A stretch of 31,635 bases of DNA from Methanobacteriota archaeon (GTDB taxonomy: Archaea > Thermoplasmatota > Poseidoniia > Poseidoniales > SP79): NCBI GenBank assembly GCA_002715545.1, contig PAZI01000054.1:1-31635 (forward strand), given 5' to 3'. The notes beneath the pieces were generated by a model. That model did no database searches. It saw only the letters and a program-made list of their open reading frames with translations, and was not told the origin of the DNA. Numbering within the stretch: the stretch's first letter is position 1; every line of letters begins with the position of its first letter. The position numbers and the translations under genes are program-made. Shown here in pieces: positions 1 to 6,479 of the stretch.

Positions 1-2
1 CG

Positions 3-311
3 AGCGGGGACGGCAATAGCGAAAGCACAGGGACATCTCCGCAACTGCTCGCGACGAGTTGTAGAACCGATACTGCCGATGCCGGTACGAGCGGCAACAT
101 TTTTATCTACTCGCCAATCAGTGACGTGATGCGAACCACATACATCTGGGATTTAAAGTCGAGAATGGCCGACGGTAGCAATTATCACCAGCGCCTTGTT
201 GGTGCGGGTGAGTGCGGCGGTGATTTGGACACCAACGCTTTCCAAATTTCGTACTCATCCGGCAACGTCGCATCGGGCACCGTGCGTGTTTACGGCATAA
301 CCAACAGCTAG
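3..311 (+). CDS. Tail / receptor-binding protein, C-terminal part (5' partial)
   Basis: The reading frame is open from base 3 of the window to a TAG at 309-311, so only about the last 102 residues are visible and the true start is upstream. The piece is rich in Gly, Ser and Thr and predicted to be mostly beta strand. It ends in an SSGNVASGTVRVYGI pattern, which I associate with the C-terminal beta-sandwich of phage tail or host-specificity proteins (SGN-ASGT-YGI endings). The next gene resembles a tail assembly chaperone, and such proteins are usually encoded beside the fibre or receptor-binding protein they serve. The tail assignment therefore rests on the ending and the context, not on a whole domain. 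Confidence 0.55.
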   Translation, partial: SGDGNSESTGTSPQLLATSCRTDTADAGTSGNIFIYSPISDVMRTTYIWDLKSRMADGSNYHQRLVGAGECGGDLDTNAFQISYSSGNVASGTVRVYGITNS

Positions 312-320
312 GAGTTGATG

Positions 321-641
321 ATGGCAAGATATAAAACGGTCGCGACACCGGAAGGTCAATCGCAAGTCGAAATCACTGGTGACGAGCTTGCTGCCCTGGA
401 AGCGGCAGAAGCAGCATTTGAGGCTGGCCGCGTTGACCGCGCTATGGATGTTATGCGTGACCAACGTAATCACAAACTTGCAGAAACTGACTGGTGGTCT
501 TTCAGCGACAGTCCAGCAATGACGGATGCACAAACAAGTTATCGCCAAGCCCTGCGCGATCTGCCAGCTACAGCACCAACGCCTCCTGTAGACGACATCG
601 AGGCTATGAAGAGCTGGCCGGTTTGGCCCAACAAACCGTGA
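321..641 (+). CDS. Phage tail assembly chaperone-like protein
   Basis: Small acidic protein of about 106 residues. The first half is helical (ELAALEAAEAAFEAG). The second half contains RNHKLAETDWWSF, then MTDAQTSYRQALRDLP, and the end is WPVWPNKP. The series RN..L..TDW, then TDAQ..YRQALRDLP, then WP..P at the end is the signature of the Phage_tail_APC family, which helps assemble tail fibres or tail proteins. In-frame starts exist at TTG 315, ATG 318 and ATG 321. The GGAG at 311-314 is six bases before 321, the best spacing, so I chose that one. It directly follows the tail-protein fragment. Confidence 0.75.
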   Translation: MARYKTVATPEGQSQVEITGDELAALEAAEAAFEAGRVDRAMDVMRDQRNHKLAETDWWSFSDSPAMTDAQTSYRQALRDLPATAPTPPVDDIEAMKSWPVWPNKP

Positions 642-644
642 CGT

Positions 645-998
645 ATGCAGCTAACTATCGAAATGATCGTGAGTATCGGCGCTCTAATTGCCAGCGTTGG
701 TACTTCGTTCGTAATAGTGCGGCAAAAAGTTACAGAGCTTGAGGACATCCTCAAAGACGCGGTACGCCGCCTTAACGAACTGGATACACGGCTCGACCGG
801 AACGACAATCAGACCGATCTCGTCGGCCAAAAACTGAGCGTCATCGCAGGCATGATGGACCCCGAGAACCGCGAGCGGCTGCACCGCTCGCTTGAGCGTC
901 TCACAGTAGAAGCCGAAACAATTCGGCGCGACGTCAACATCCTCCAGCACATGCACAACGGCAGACACCCTCCTGTCCCCGACGAAAAAACCGGCTAA
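645..998 (+). CDS. Membrane-anchored coiled-coil protein, function unknown
   Basis: 117 residues. Residues 5-25 form one hydrophobic segment (IVSIGALIASVGTSFVIV). It is followed by a long charged helix with heptad-like spacing (QKVTELEDILKDAVRRLNEL) up to about residue 100, and a short Pro-rich tail. This architecture, an N-terminal anchor plus a coiled coil, also occurs in inner-membrane spanins and some virion proteins. A better Rz/Rz1 candidate pair sits at 21859-22297, however, so I leave the function open. There is no clear Shine-Dalgarno. The start lies three bases after the preceding stop, so translation is probably coupled. The gene is followed by an AGGACGACC intergenic element. Confidence 0.6.
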   Translation: MQLTIEMIVSIGALIASVGTSFVIVRQKVTELEDILKDAVRRLNELDTRLDRNDNQTDLVGQKLSVIAGMMDPENRERLHRSLERLTVEAETIRRDVNILQHMHNGRHPPVPDEKTG

Positions 999-1000
999 AG

Positions 1001-1054
1001 AGGACGACCGCCTCCCTCACGGCTTTTACTGTGCGCGTGAAAGGAGGGCCAATC
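1001..1054 (+). promoter_or_regulatory. Intergenic AGGACGACC element with possible RBS-sequestering hairpin
   Basis: Immediately after the stop codon at 998 the sequence reads GAGGACGACCGCCTCCC. Near copies follow the stop codons at 4056 and 11455. Within this copy, CCTCCCTCAC (about 1012-1021) can pair imperfectly with GTGAAAGGAGG (about 1037-1047). That would place the Shine-Dalgarno of the next mini-gene in a stem. The repetition is seen directly; a regulatory role is inferred. Confidence 0.35.
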
Positions 1055-1159
1055 ATGCCCGGTTACACCTCTATAAAGCGTAAAGCCCACAAGCCAGCGA
1101 TGGCCGGAGCGCCAATTCTCATGAAAAAGAAGAAGAAGAAGAAAGGTGGCGGCTACTAA
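1055..1159 (+). CDS. 34-residue poly-lysine mini-protein
   Basis: Short open frame with a strong ribosome binding site (AAAGGAGGG ending seven or so bases before the ATG). The product begins MPGYTSIKRKAHKP, has a small AMAGAPILM middle, then seven consecutive lysines and ends GGGY. It is extremely basic, so binding to DNA, RNA or a membrane is plausible. Tiny Lys-rich proteins of this kind occur beside head genes in some phages, but I know of no assigned function. The good ribosome binding site and the intact frame between two real genes argue that it is translated. Confidence 0.6.
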   Translation: MPGYTSIKRKAHKPAMAGAPILMKKKKKKKGGGY

Positions 1160-1162
1160 TAA

Positions 1163-1459
1163 ATGAAGCCCGCCGAAACCATCCGCTCACTCGACGAACT
1201 CATGCAATCGTCTGGCTGGGCCACGATCCTCGAAGGCGTCACCGCCGAACGAGAACGTGCCGTCCGCCTGCTTGCAGACCCAAAGACCAGCGTCGATGCG
1301 AAAGCCGAACACGACTTCCTGCGCGGCGTAATTTACGCGGCAGACCGCATGATCGAAATGCCGTCTGTCCTCAAGCAAAAAGTAGAGAGCATGGACAAAA
1401 TAAACACCGCCCCGAAGGTCCGTCGGACCAACGGCGCGGGCAATCACGCAATCAATTAG
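1163..1459 (+). CDS. Hypothetical small helical phage protein
   Basis: 98 residues, charged and predicted mostly alpha-helical (ETIRSLDELMQ, then TAERERAVRLLADP, then AEHDFLRGVIYAADRM). The last 25 residues are basic and probably disordered. I do not recognise a family. Its place just before the scaffold-like gene suggests a head assembly or DNA packaging accessory role, but nothing in the protein proves this. The start follows the stop of the poly-lysine gene by three bases; GGTGGCGG upstream is a weak ribosome binding site. Confidence 0.6.
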   Translation: MKPAETIRSLDELMQSSGWATILEGVTAERERAVRLLADPKTSVDAKAEHDFLRGVIYAADRMIEMPSVLKQKVESMDKINTAPKVRRTNGAGNHAIN

Positions 1460-1468
1460 GAACCCAAA

Positions 1469-2443
1469 ATGGATCAACAAGATGTGCTGCAAGCCGCAAT
1501 AGCGAGCCGCCTCGGGCCTCAACCCGAAGCCGCTGCTCAAGCCGCCGAAGCCCCTGCTGAGGCGAACACACAAGACATGGCAGTAGCTGCCGCGTCCCCA
1601 CAAAACGAGGACAAGGCCCAAAGCGACAAGCCAGTCTCATACGAAGTCAAATTCCCGAACGGCGAAAGCCGCTCATACACAAACGAGCAACTTGCCGGTG
1701 TCCTCTCGCGCTACCCAAAAATGAACGCGATGCACGCGGACATGAAACCCGTCTTTGATGCGGCCGAAAAAATGAACCTGTCCCCCAACGACATTGTCTC
1801 GCGGCTGTCCGCACGCATGTCGGAGGACAACCCTGCCGGTCCATCAGCCGGTGCAAATGTCTCACAGGCCGACCAGATCGGTAACGCCGAAGCATCACAA
1901 CTGGCCACAGCGCTCAAATCCTGGGAGGAAACAAACGCGGTCTCCGCGCCCCCAGGCTACGCTCAAATCGTCCAGAACGGCCTCGAAATGCAGGAAGCCA
2001 TAAAGATGATGGCGGCGAAAATCGCCAACATGTCAGGCGCTGCACAACAGGTTGCCACCGCAACCGCAGAAGCCCAAGCGGCCAACATGGAAAACTCGAA
2101 CGCGGCGATGCAGCAGCGGATCGCAAACAACCTCAATATTATGCAGCAGCAGCTCGGGCTTGCAGATGAAGACGCAGCCGCGTTCGAGCAGCACATGATG
2201 CGTAACGGTCTCGTGGTCGAGGACATGGCCAACATGGAACTAGCCATGCAAGCAGGCCAAAACTTCTTAAACGAGAAAAATCAGCCTGAGTTCGAGCGCC
2301 TGCAACGCGTTCAAAACGACCGGGCAGCCTTCACAGAGCAGTCAGCGGGGACACCCGCCGCAAGTGGCGAGCCGCCGCAGCTATCACAGGCGGAACAAAC
2401 GCTCGCTCGACTGACCGAAAAGGCAATGAACTCACGGGTCTGA
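1469..2443 (+). CDS. Putative capsid scaffolding protein
   Basis: 324 residues, rich in Ala, Gln, Glu and Asn, with no cysteine-rich or enzymatic motif. The N-terminal 60 residues are an Ala/Glu-rich low-complexity arm. Around residues 60-110 is a more structured stretch (PNGESRSYTNEQLAGVLSRY, then AAEKMNLSPNDIVSRL). From about 140 to the end it is helical, with long Gln/Met-rich segments. Placement just upstream of the major capsid gene, the size and the helical low-complexity composition match head scaffolding proteins, which are needed for procapsid assembly and are absent from the mature head. AGGAA lies at good spacing before the ATG. The role is inferred from composition and order. Confidence 0.65.
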   Translation: MDQQDVLQAAIASRLGPQPEAAAQAAEAPAEANTQDMAVAAASPQNEDKAQSDKPVSYEVKFPNGESRSYTNEQLAGVLSRYPKMNAMHADMKPVFDAAEKMNLSPNDIVSRLSARMSEDNPAGPSAGANVSQADQIGNAEASQLATALKSWEETNAVSAPPGYAQIVQNGLEMQEAIKMMAAKIANMSGAAQQVATATAEAQAANMENSNAAMQQRIANNLNIMQQQLGLADEDAAAFEQHMMRNGLVVEDMANMELAMQAGQNFLNEKNQPEFERLQRVQNDRAAFTEQSAGTPAASGEPPQLSQAEQTLARLTEKAMNSRV

Positions 2444-2568
2444 TGCCAGTCTATAAGGTCAAAGGCGGTTACAGGTGGGGCAAGACCGGCAAGGTCTACC
2501 CCACCAAGGCCCAAGCGCAGCGCCAAGCCAGAGCGGCTTACGCCTCCGGCTACAAAAAAGGGAAATAG
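2443..2568 (+). CDS. Conserved KGGYRWGK-type mini-protein of the head cluster
   Basis: 41-residue basic protein that starts in a TGATG overlap with the scaffold stop. It begins MPVYKVKGGYRWGKTGKVYP, continues with a Gln/Arg/Ala helix (TKAQAQRQARAAYASGY) and ends in lysines. The pattern KV-GGY-WG--GKVY--KA-A--QA-A-YASG is one I recognise from many phages. It occurs there as a free mini-protein or as the tail of larger head proteins, and I know of no firmly assigned function. Its strong conservation suggests a structural or nucleic-acid contact. It is too short for most gene finders. Confidence 0.7.
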   Translation: MPVYKVKGGYRWGKTGKVYPTKAQAQRQARAAYASGYKKGK

Positions 2569-2570
2569 CG

Positions 2571-2720
2571 ATGTTCCCATCCAATTGCCCGTGGTGCGGC
2601 CAATACACCCATTACGAACAGGTTCGGGGACACTACGAATGCACGTCCTGCCACCGCCCTGTTGCAGATTGTTGCGACGGCGAGCAGATACAGGACGACA
2701 ACATTCACCAAAATCCATAA
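2571..2720 (+). CDS. Small zinc-ribbon protein
   Basis: 49 residues. Two CxxC pairs, CPWC at residues 6-9 and CTSC at 24-27, are separated by YTHYEQVRGHYE. A further Cys-Cys (DCCDGE) follows. This is a four-cysteine zinc ribbon. ATG 2571 lies three bases after the preceding stop, with GGG upstream. A GTG at 2475 would extend the frame across the upstream mini-gene, which is unlikely because that extension is out-of-frame sequence of a conserved gene. Zinc-ribbon mini-proteins recur beside phage head genes; the function is unknown. Confidence 0.65.
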   Translation: MFPSNCPWCGQYTHYEQVRGHYECTSCHRPVADCCDGEQIQDDNIHQNP

Positions 2721-2859
2721 AAAATTAACATCTGCCGCACAGCCGCATTCGCCGCGATCCGCCGCAGAAGACATAGACGCAGTCCCAGAGTGACGAACTT
2801 TCCGCTCCGCGACCAAGTCCACCTAGTCTTCAACCCCTTGTTATAAGGAGTACCCAATT
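2721..2859 (+). promoter_or_regulatory. Leader region of the major capsid gene
   Basis: 139 bases with no credible gene on either strand, which is long for this compact genome. It contains CTTGTTATAAGGAG directly before the capsid start, where TATAAG overlaps the Shine-Dalgarno. I see no convincing -35/-10 pair. It may act as a 5' leader or carry a phage-specific promoter that I cannot recognise. Confidence 0.3.
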
Positions 2860-4056
2860 ATGGCCGGTATCATCGGTCTTCGTGGGTCGGGCGAATTTAA
2901 TACAGACTTCCGTCCGACAAACTATCGGGAGCTTTTCACGCTCCTAGAACCAAACGGCTCCGCGCCTCTCAACGCACTGCTCGCCATGAGCCAGTCTGAG
3001 GCAACGGATGACCCTAAGTTCTCCAACTTCCGTGATGAGCTGCCGTCCCGCACGATGCAGATCAACATGGGTTCTGGTGCAGCAGCCAACGTTACCGCCT
3101 TGACGGTCGACGCTGGTGGCGATCTGAACTTCGTCGTACCCGGCACGATCATCGTCGTTGAGCGTACCGGCGAGGTAATGCGTGCTTCCGCCAACGGCGC
3201 AAGCGCGGGTGCCAACATCCTGACCGTTACTCGTAACATCAGCGGCACCAGCCTCACCATCAACGACAATGACAAGCTGTTCATTGCCGGTCACGCTTCA
3301 AAAGAAGGTGACAGCGTCCCCAACCCGATCTCGTTCGATCCGTCGGTGGCGTCCAACTTCACCCAAATCTTCCGTACATCGTACAAAGTCACGGGCACGT
3401 TGGATAACACCTACCGTCGCACGGGTGACGCTGAGGACGAGTTCTCGACCAAAGCGCTCAAGTTGCATATGTCCGACATCGAGCGGGCGTTCTTCTTCGG
3501 CGTAAAGCACGAGGACACATCCACGCTGGGTTCCACCTCGCAGCCTCTTCGTTACACGGGCGGCTTGGTCCCCAACATCTCGTCCAACATCTTGGCTGGC
3601 GCTTCCCAGTCCACGGCCAACCAGATCACGGAAGACGATTTCGACCGCTTCCTGATCGAAAGCGTCTTCGCGTTCGGCTCGAAAGAGAAGATCGCATTCG
3701 TAGGCGCGAAGGTTGCGGGTCACCTCCAGAAGTTCGGTAAGAACCGCTGGTCGCCGACCCAGGTTGAGGGAACCTACGGCGTGAACTTCACCCGCTATCA
3801 GACGATGGCCGGTGATCTCCTCGTCCACCTGCACCCGCAGTTCCGTCAAGTACCGGACTACGAGAACCAGATGGTCATTCTGGACTTCCCGTTCCTCCGT
3901 TACCGCTACATGCAGAACCGCGACACTCAGTTACTGATGGATCGTCAGTCTCCGGGTGATGATGCGAAGCATCACGAGTACCTCTCGGAGTGTGGCCTTG
4001 AAATGCTACAGGAGAAGGTTCACTCCAAAATCACGGATTGGCAGACCACGACGTAA
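2860..4056 (+). CDS. Major capsid protein, SU10/DUF5309-like
   Basis: 398 residues, intact. The stretch from about residue 165 (NFTQIFRTSYKVTGTLDNTYR) through KALKLHMSDIERAFFFGVK fits the SU10 major capsid family (DUF5309), an HK97-fold shell protein. Typical features are the TQIF...V.GT block followed by a helix ending DIE.A.FFG. Residues 70-155 are Gly/Thr/Val-rich beta sequence and probably form an inserted surface domain. The end (SECGLEMLQEKVHSKI) is helical. The ribosome binding site is AAGGAG at good spacing. A 139-base leader upstream and a terminator at 4090-4125 downstream suggest separate control of this highly expressed gene. Confidence 0.88.
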   Translation: MAGIIGLRGSGEFNTDFRPTNYRELFTLLEPNGSAPLNALLAMSQSEATDDPKFSNFRDELPSRTMQINMGSGAAANVTALTVDAGGDLNFVVPGTIIVVERTGEVMRASANGASAGANILTVTRNISGTSLTINDNDKLFIAGHASKEGDSVPNPISFDPSVASNFTQIFRTSYKVTGTLDNTYRRTGDAEDEFSTKALKLHMSDIERAFFFGVKHEDTSTLGSTSQPLRYTGGLVPNISSNILAGASQSTANQITEDDFDRFLIESVFAFGSKEKIAFVGAKVAGHLQKFGKNRWSPTQVEGTYGVNFTRYQTMAGDLLVHLHPQFRQVPDYENQMVILDFPFLRYRYMQNRDTQLLMDRQSPGDDAKHHEYLSECGLEMLQEKVHSKITDWQTTT

Positions 4057-4076
4057 GTCGAGGACGACCATCCCTG
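4057..4076 (+). promoter_or_regulatory. Intergenic AGGACGACC element (copy 2)
   Basis: GTCGAGGACGACCATCCC directly after the capsid stop matches the elements after the stops at 998 (GAGGACGACCGCCTCCC) and 11455 (TAGGACGACCGCCACCC). No start codon lies at a sensible distance, so it is not simply a ribosome binding site. The function is unknown. Confidence 0.35.
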
Positions 4077-4089
4077 ATGCAATACGCAG

Positions 4090-4125
4090 AATGGGCCAGC
4101 CTCTCATAGGGGCTGGCTCATTTTT
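4090..4125 (+). terminator. Rho-independent terminator after the capsid gene
   Basis: Left arm ATGGGCCAGCC (from 4091) pairs with GGCTGGCTCAT (to about 4121), with one G-T pair and a loop of about nine bases. The stem is followed by TTTTTCTTA. A GC-rich stem plus a T-run is the classic intrinsic terminator. It lies about 35 bases after the capsid stop and before the next gene's ribosome binding site. It probably limits read-through and so raises the ratio of capsid transcript to downstream tail genes. Confidence 0.85.
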
Positions 4126-4143
4126 CTTAGACGAGGAACCACA

Positions 4144-4521
4144 ATGGCAACGAAAAAAGCAGCAAAAAAAGCGGCCCCGAAGACGAGCAAAACCGACGAA
4201 AAGCCTCAAGAGGAGAAAGTCGAAGCAGCGGAACAACTGTTCTCAATGTCCGTCGACACGTTACTCGGATCATTTGAAATCTCTCACAGCGCGGCGACCA
4301 AACTGAAAGAATCTGACGATACAATCCGTCGTTTCAAGATTAAGTCCACCGCACCAATCGAGAAGCGCCACCCGATCCGCATCGGCATGGAGATCGTGAA
4401 TGGCGGCTTCAGCGAGCACGGGTTCGGTATGTGGAACATCCCGGCCAAACTAATCGACCAGCTTGTACGTCACGACTTCAACCGCCAAGGCAAAATCCAG
4501 ATCGTAGATATCGAGTATTAG
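4144..4521 (+). CDS. Hypothetical head-associated protein with basic N-terminal tail
   Basis: 125 residues. Residues 1-30 are a Lys/Ala/Glu-rich disordered tail (MATKKAAKKAAPKTSK). The remainder is a compact mixed alpha/beta domain that includes TLLGSFEISHSAATKLKESD and a final HDFNRQGKIQIVDIEY. I do not recognise a family. Position between the capsid and adaptor genes suggests a head completion or decoration protein. GAGGAA sits before the ATG. The histone-like N-terminal tail resembles tails that touch DNA, but this is speculation. Confidence 0.6.
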   Translation: MATKKAAKKAAPKTSKTDEKPQEEKVEAAEQLFSMSVDTLLGSFEISHSAATKLKESDDTIRRFKIKSTAPIEKRHPIRIGMEIVNGGFSEHGFGMWNIPAKLIDQLVRHDFNRQGKIQIVDIEY

Positions 4522-4522
4522 T

Positions 4523-4978
4523 ATGGCCATAAACAACGACGCATCACCACACATCAGAGACAAACACGCCCCGCTATCCGAACTAGCGGCCCGTGCGTTG
4601 CGTCGGTATGGAGACGGAGCAGCCGAAACAGTCGACGGCGAAACGATGAACCTCATGCTCGATCTCGCAAATGAGATCATCGAAGAGGTCCGTCAGCACC
4701 CATACTTCGACGCCAGCACAACGGAACTCGACTACTACCAGCACATCACTGATTCGCGACCCATCTCCGATCTCATAATTATCCACGGTCTGGTCTACCG
4801 CTACTCTGTCCAGCAGGCCTCGGATAAGCAGGCGCTGTTCCTACCGCTGTACTACCAGCTTATGAACAGAGTCCTGTGGGATTTGAAAAACGGAAACAAG
4901 GTAATCGAATTCAAGGTTGTCGACGGCGGCAGCAACCCACGAAACAAACCCAGCCCAACTACCACGGCAACGGCCTAA
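4523..4978 (+). CDS. Putative head-tail adaptor (connector) protein
   Basis: 151 residues, largely alpha-helical: SELAARALRRYGD, then MNLMLDLANEIIEEVRQHPY, then ISDLIIIHGLVYRYSVQQASDKQ, then LPLYYQLMNRVLWDLKNG. A Ser/Pro/Thr tail closes it. Size, helical bundle layout and position between the capsid and the tail hub gene match podovirus adaptor proteins (T7 gp11 / P22 gp4 role), which join the portal to the tail. The sequence similarity is not strong enough to name a family. The start is one base after the preceding stop region, suggesting coupled translation. Confidence 0.55.
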   Translation: MAINNDASPHIRDKHAPLSELAARALRRYGDGAAETVDGETMNLMLDLANEIIEEVRQHPYFDASTTELDYYQHITDSRPISDLIIIHGLVYRYSVQQASDKQALFLPLYYQLMNRVLWDLKNGNKVIEFKVVDGGSNPRNKPSPTTTATA

Positions 4979-4981
4979 CGG

Positions 4982-6478
4982 ATGTCACGTCTTCGCGCAC
5001 CAACAGGGATCAAGGTCGCACCTATCCCATACGAGGACTTTCAAGGCCTAGACACGAGCCGCGATCCTGTTGGTCTCGACACCGGCAAGCAGCAACACTT
5101 CGTCGTTTGCAATAACGCCCACTGCGACTTTCGCGGCAACCTTGTCCGCGATCCCGGTGCCAACGTCTACGAGAATATAAACGAGGGGCAAATCGAGCAC
5201 ATGCGGTTCTTCGGAAAGGACCGTATCGCATGGGCGCAGAAAACTGGCAGGGCCATTGATCTGCGATCCCAAGGCGGCGTCGACAGCGTAGATGCCTTTC
5301 CAATTACGTCACGCATCACCTCAACAAACTTCGACCGCAAAACAATTTTCTTCGCTCGCGGTCAGAAACCAATCTGGTTCGACGGCGCTAAATTTTTCGA
5401 TACCGAGTCCGCAGCAGACCTAAACCCCAGCTTCGGCGTGGCCGTGCAGCAACGCCTCGCTGTCGCCGGGATCGTCGGCAGTCCCACACAAATACACTTC
5501 AGCCGCGTTGACGACGGCAACGTCTTCGCTGACGACGAGGACACAAACGCAACAGAAGTCACACGCGGCGCATTCCTCGACATCGCCAACCAGCTCAACA
5601 CGGCCGACGACATCACCGGCCTCGGTGTCCTCGAAAAGAACCGTCTTGCAGTCTTCACCAACGACCAAGGCATACTCTTCAAAATTGACCCGGACCTTAC
5701 CCTCTGGGAGTTGGAGGACAGAGCCAACATCTCCGTCGGCTGCATGTCCCACAACACCATCTGCAACGCAGGTGCCGACCTCCTGTTCTGCTCGCGCAGT
5801 GGCGTCCACTCTGTCCGCCGATCCGTCACCAACGGCATCAGCGTCTTTACTGTCCCCCTGTCAGAAAAGATCGATATCCTGTGGCGCTCGCTTGTAGCTC
5901 AGGTCGACGATCACACAAAAATCAACGCGGTCTTCGATCCCGACGAAAACCAATACCATGTCTTCTTTCCAATAACGGACTCGCTCTCCAAACGCCTTAC
6001 CTTCACGATTTCGCCATCCAAGCAAATCGAATCAAAATGGTCGACCGGCACGTTCCTCAACGCCCGCTGCGGTGCCTTTCTCGGCGGTCGCCTCCTCTAC
6101 GGCACCTCGGGCGGCATCCACGAAATCAGCAACATTGAGGACGTGGCAAGCGCCACACCAGAGATCGAGGTCGTCACCCCAACGCTGTGGCTCGGGTCCA
6201 TCACCGACATCACCACAATCCACAGCCTTGTCATCCAGGCTGCGGGGACAGGCACGCTGCTCGTCGAAATACGCGACACCTACACAAACGAAGTCATCTA
6301 CAGCCAAACACTGGAAATCGAAGAGCAGGTCGTGGACGACAGCTTCTCCGACAATCCGCTACCACAACAGTACGAACGCAAAGTCGAACGCCGAGCGTCA
6401 GGTGTACGGCTGGTTTTCAAAAGCCAAGGCACCGGCTTGCTTCGCGTCGTCGGTTTCGCTTTTTACGTGAGGGAATAA
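4982..6478 (+). CDS. Podovirus tail hub / nozzle-like protein
   Basis: 498 residues, nearly all predicted beta structure with repeated blade-like segments, for example QQRLAVAGIVGSPTQIHFSR, then NRLAVFTNDQGILFKI, then DLLFCSRSGVHSVRR, then NQYHVFFPITD, then GRLLYGTSGGIHEI. This layout of successive short beta sheets with an early region describing a genome-end motif (DTSRDPVGLD near the N terminus) is what I expect of tail tubular protein B / P22 gp10-type stabilisation proteins. These form the tail nozzle below the adaptor. It lies between the adaptor and fibre genes, in the usual order. The specific family was not identified by search. Confidence 0.65.
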   Translation: MSRLRAPTGIKVAPIPYEDFQGLDTSRDPVGLDTGKQQHFVVCNNAHCDFRGNLVRDPGANVYENINEGQIEHMRFFGKDRIAWAQKTGRAIDLRSQGGVDSVDAFPITSRITSTNFDRKTIFFARGQKPIWFDGAKFFDTESAADLNPSFGVAVQQRLAVAGIVGSPTQIHFSRVDDGNVFADDEDTNATEVTRGAFLDIANQLNTADDITGLGVLEKNRLAVFTNDQGILFKIDPDLTLWELEDRANISVGCMSHNTICNAGADLLFCSRSGVHSVRRSVTNGISVFTVPLSEKIDILWRSLVAQVDDHTKINAVFDPDENQYHVFFPITDSLSKRLTFTISPSKQIESKWSTGTFLNARCGAFLGGRLLYGTSGGIHEISNIEDVASATPEIEVVTPTLWLGSITDITTIHSLVIQAAGTGTLLVEIRDTYTNEVIYSQTLEIEEQVVDDSFSDNPLPQQYERKVERRASGVRLVFKSQGTGLLRVVGFAFYVRE

Positions 6479-6479
6479 C

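Noticed and set aside
3298..3849. 183-codon minus-strand frame
   Set aside because: It lies entirely antisense to the major capsid gene, has no ribosome binding site and its composition follows from the capsid codons.
4077..4109. 10-codon ATG frame after the capsid gene
   Set aside because: Ends inside the terminator stem; the nearest Shine-Dalgarno-like sequence is too far away.
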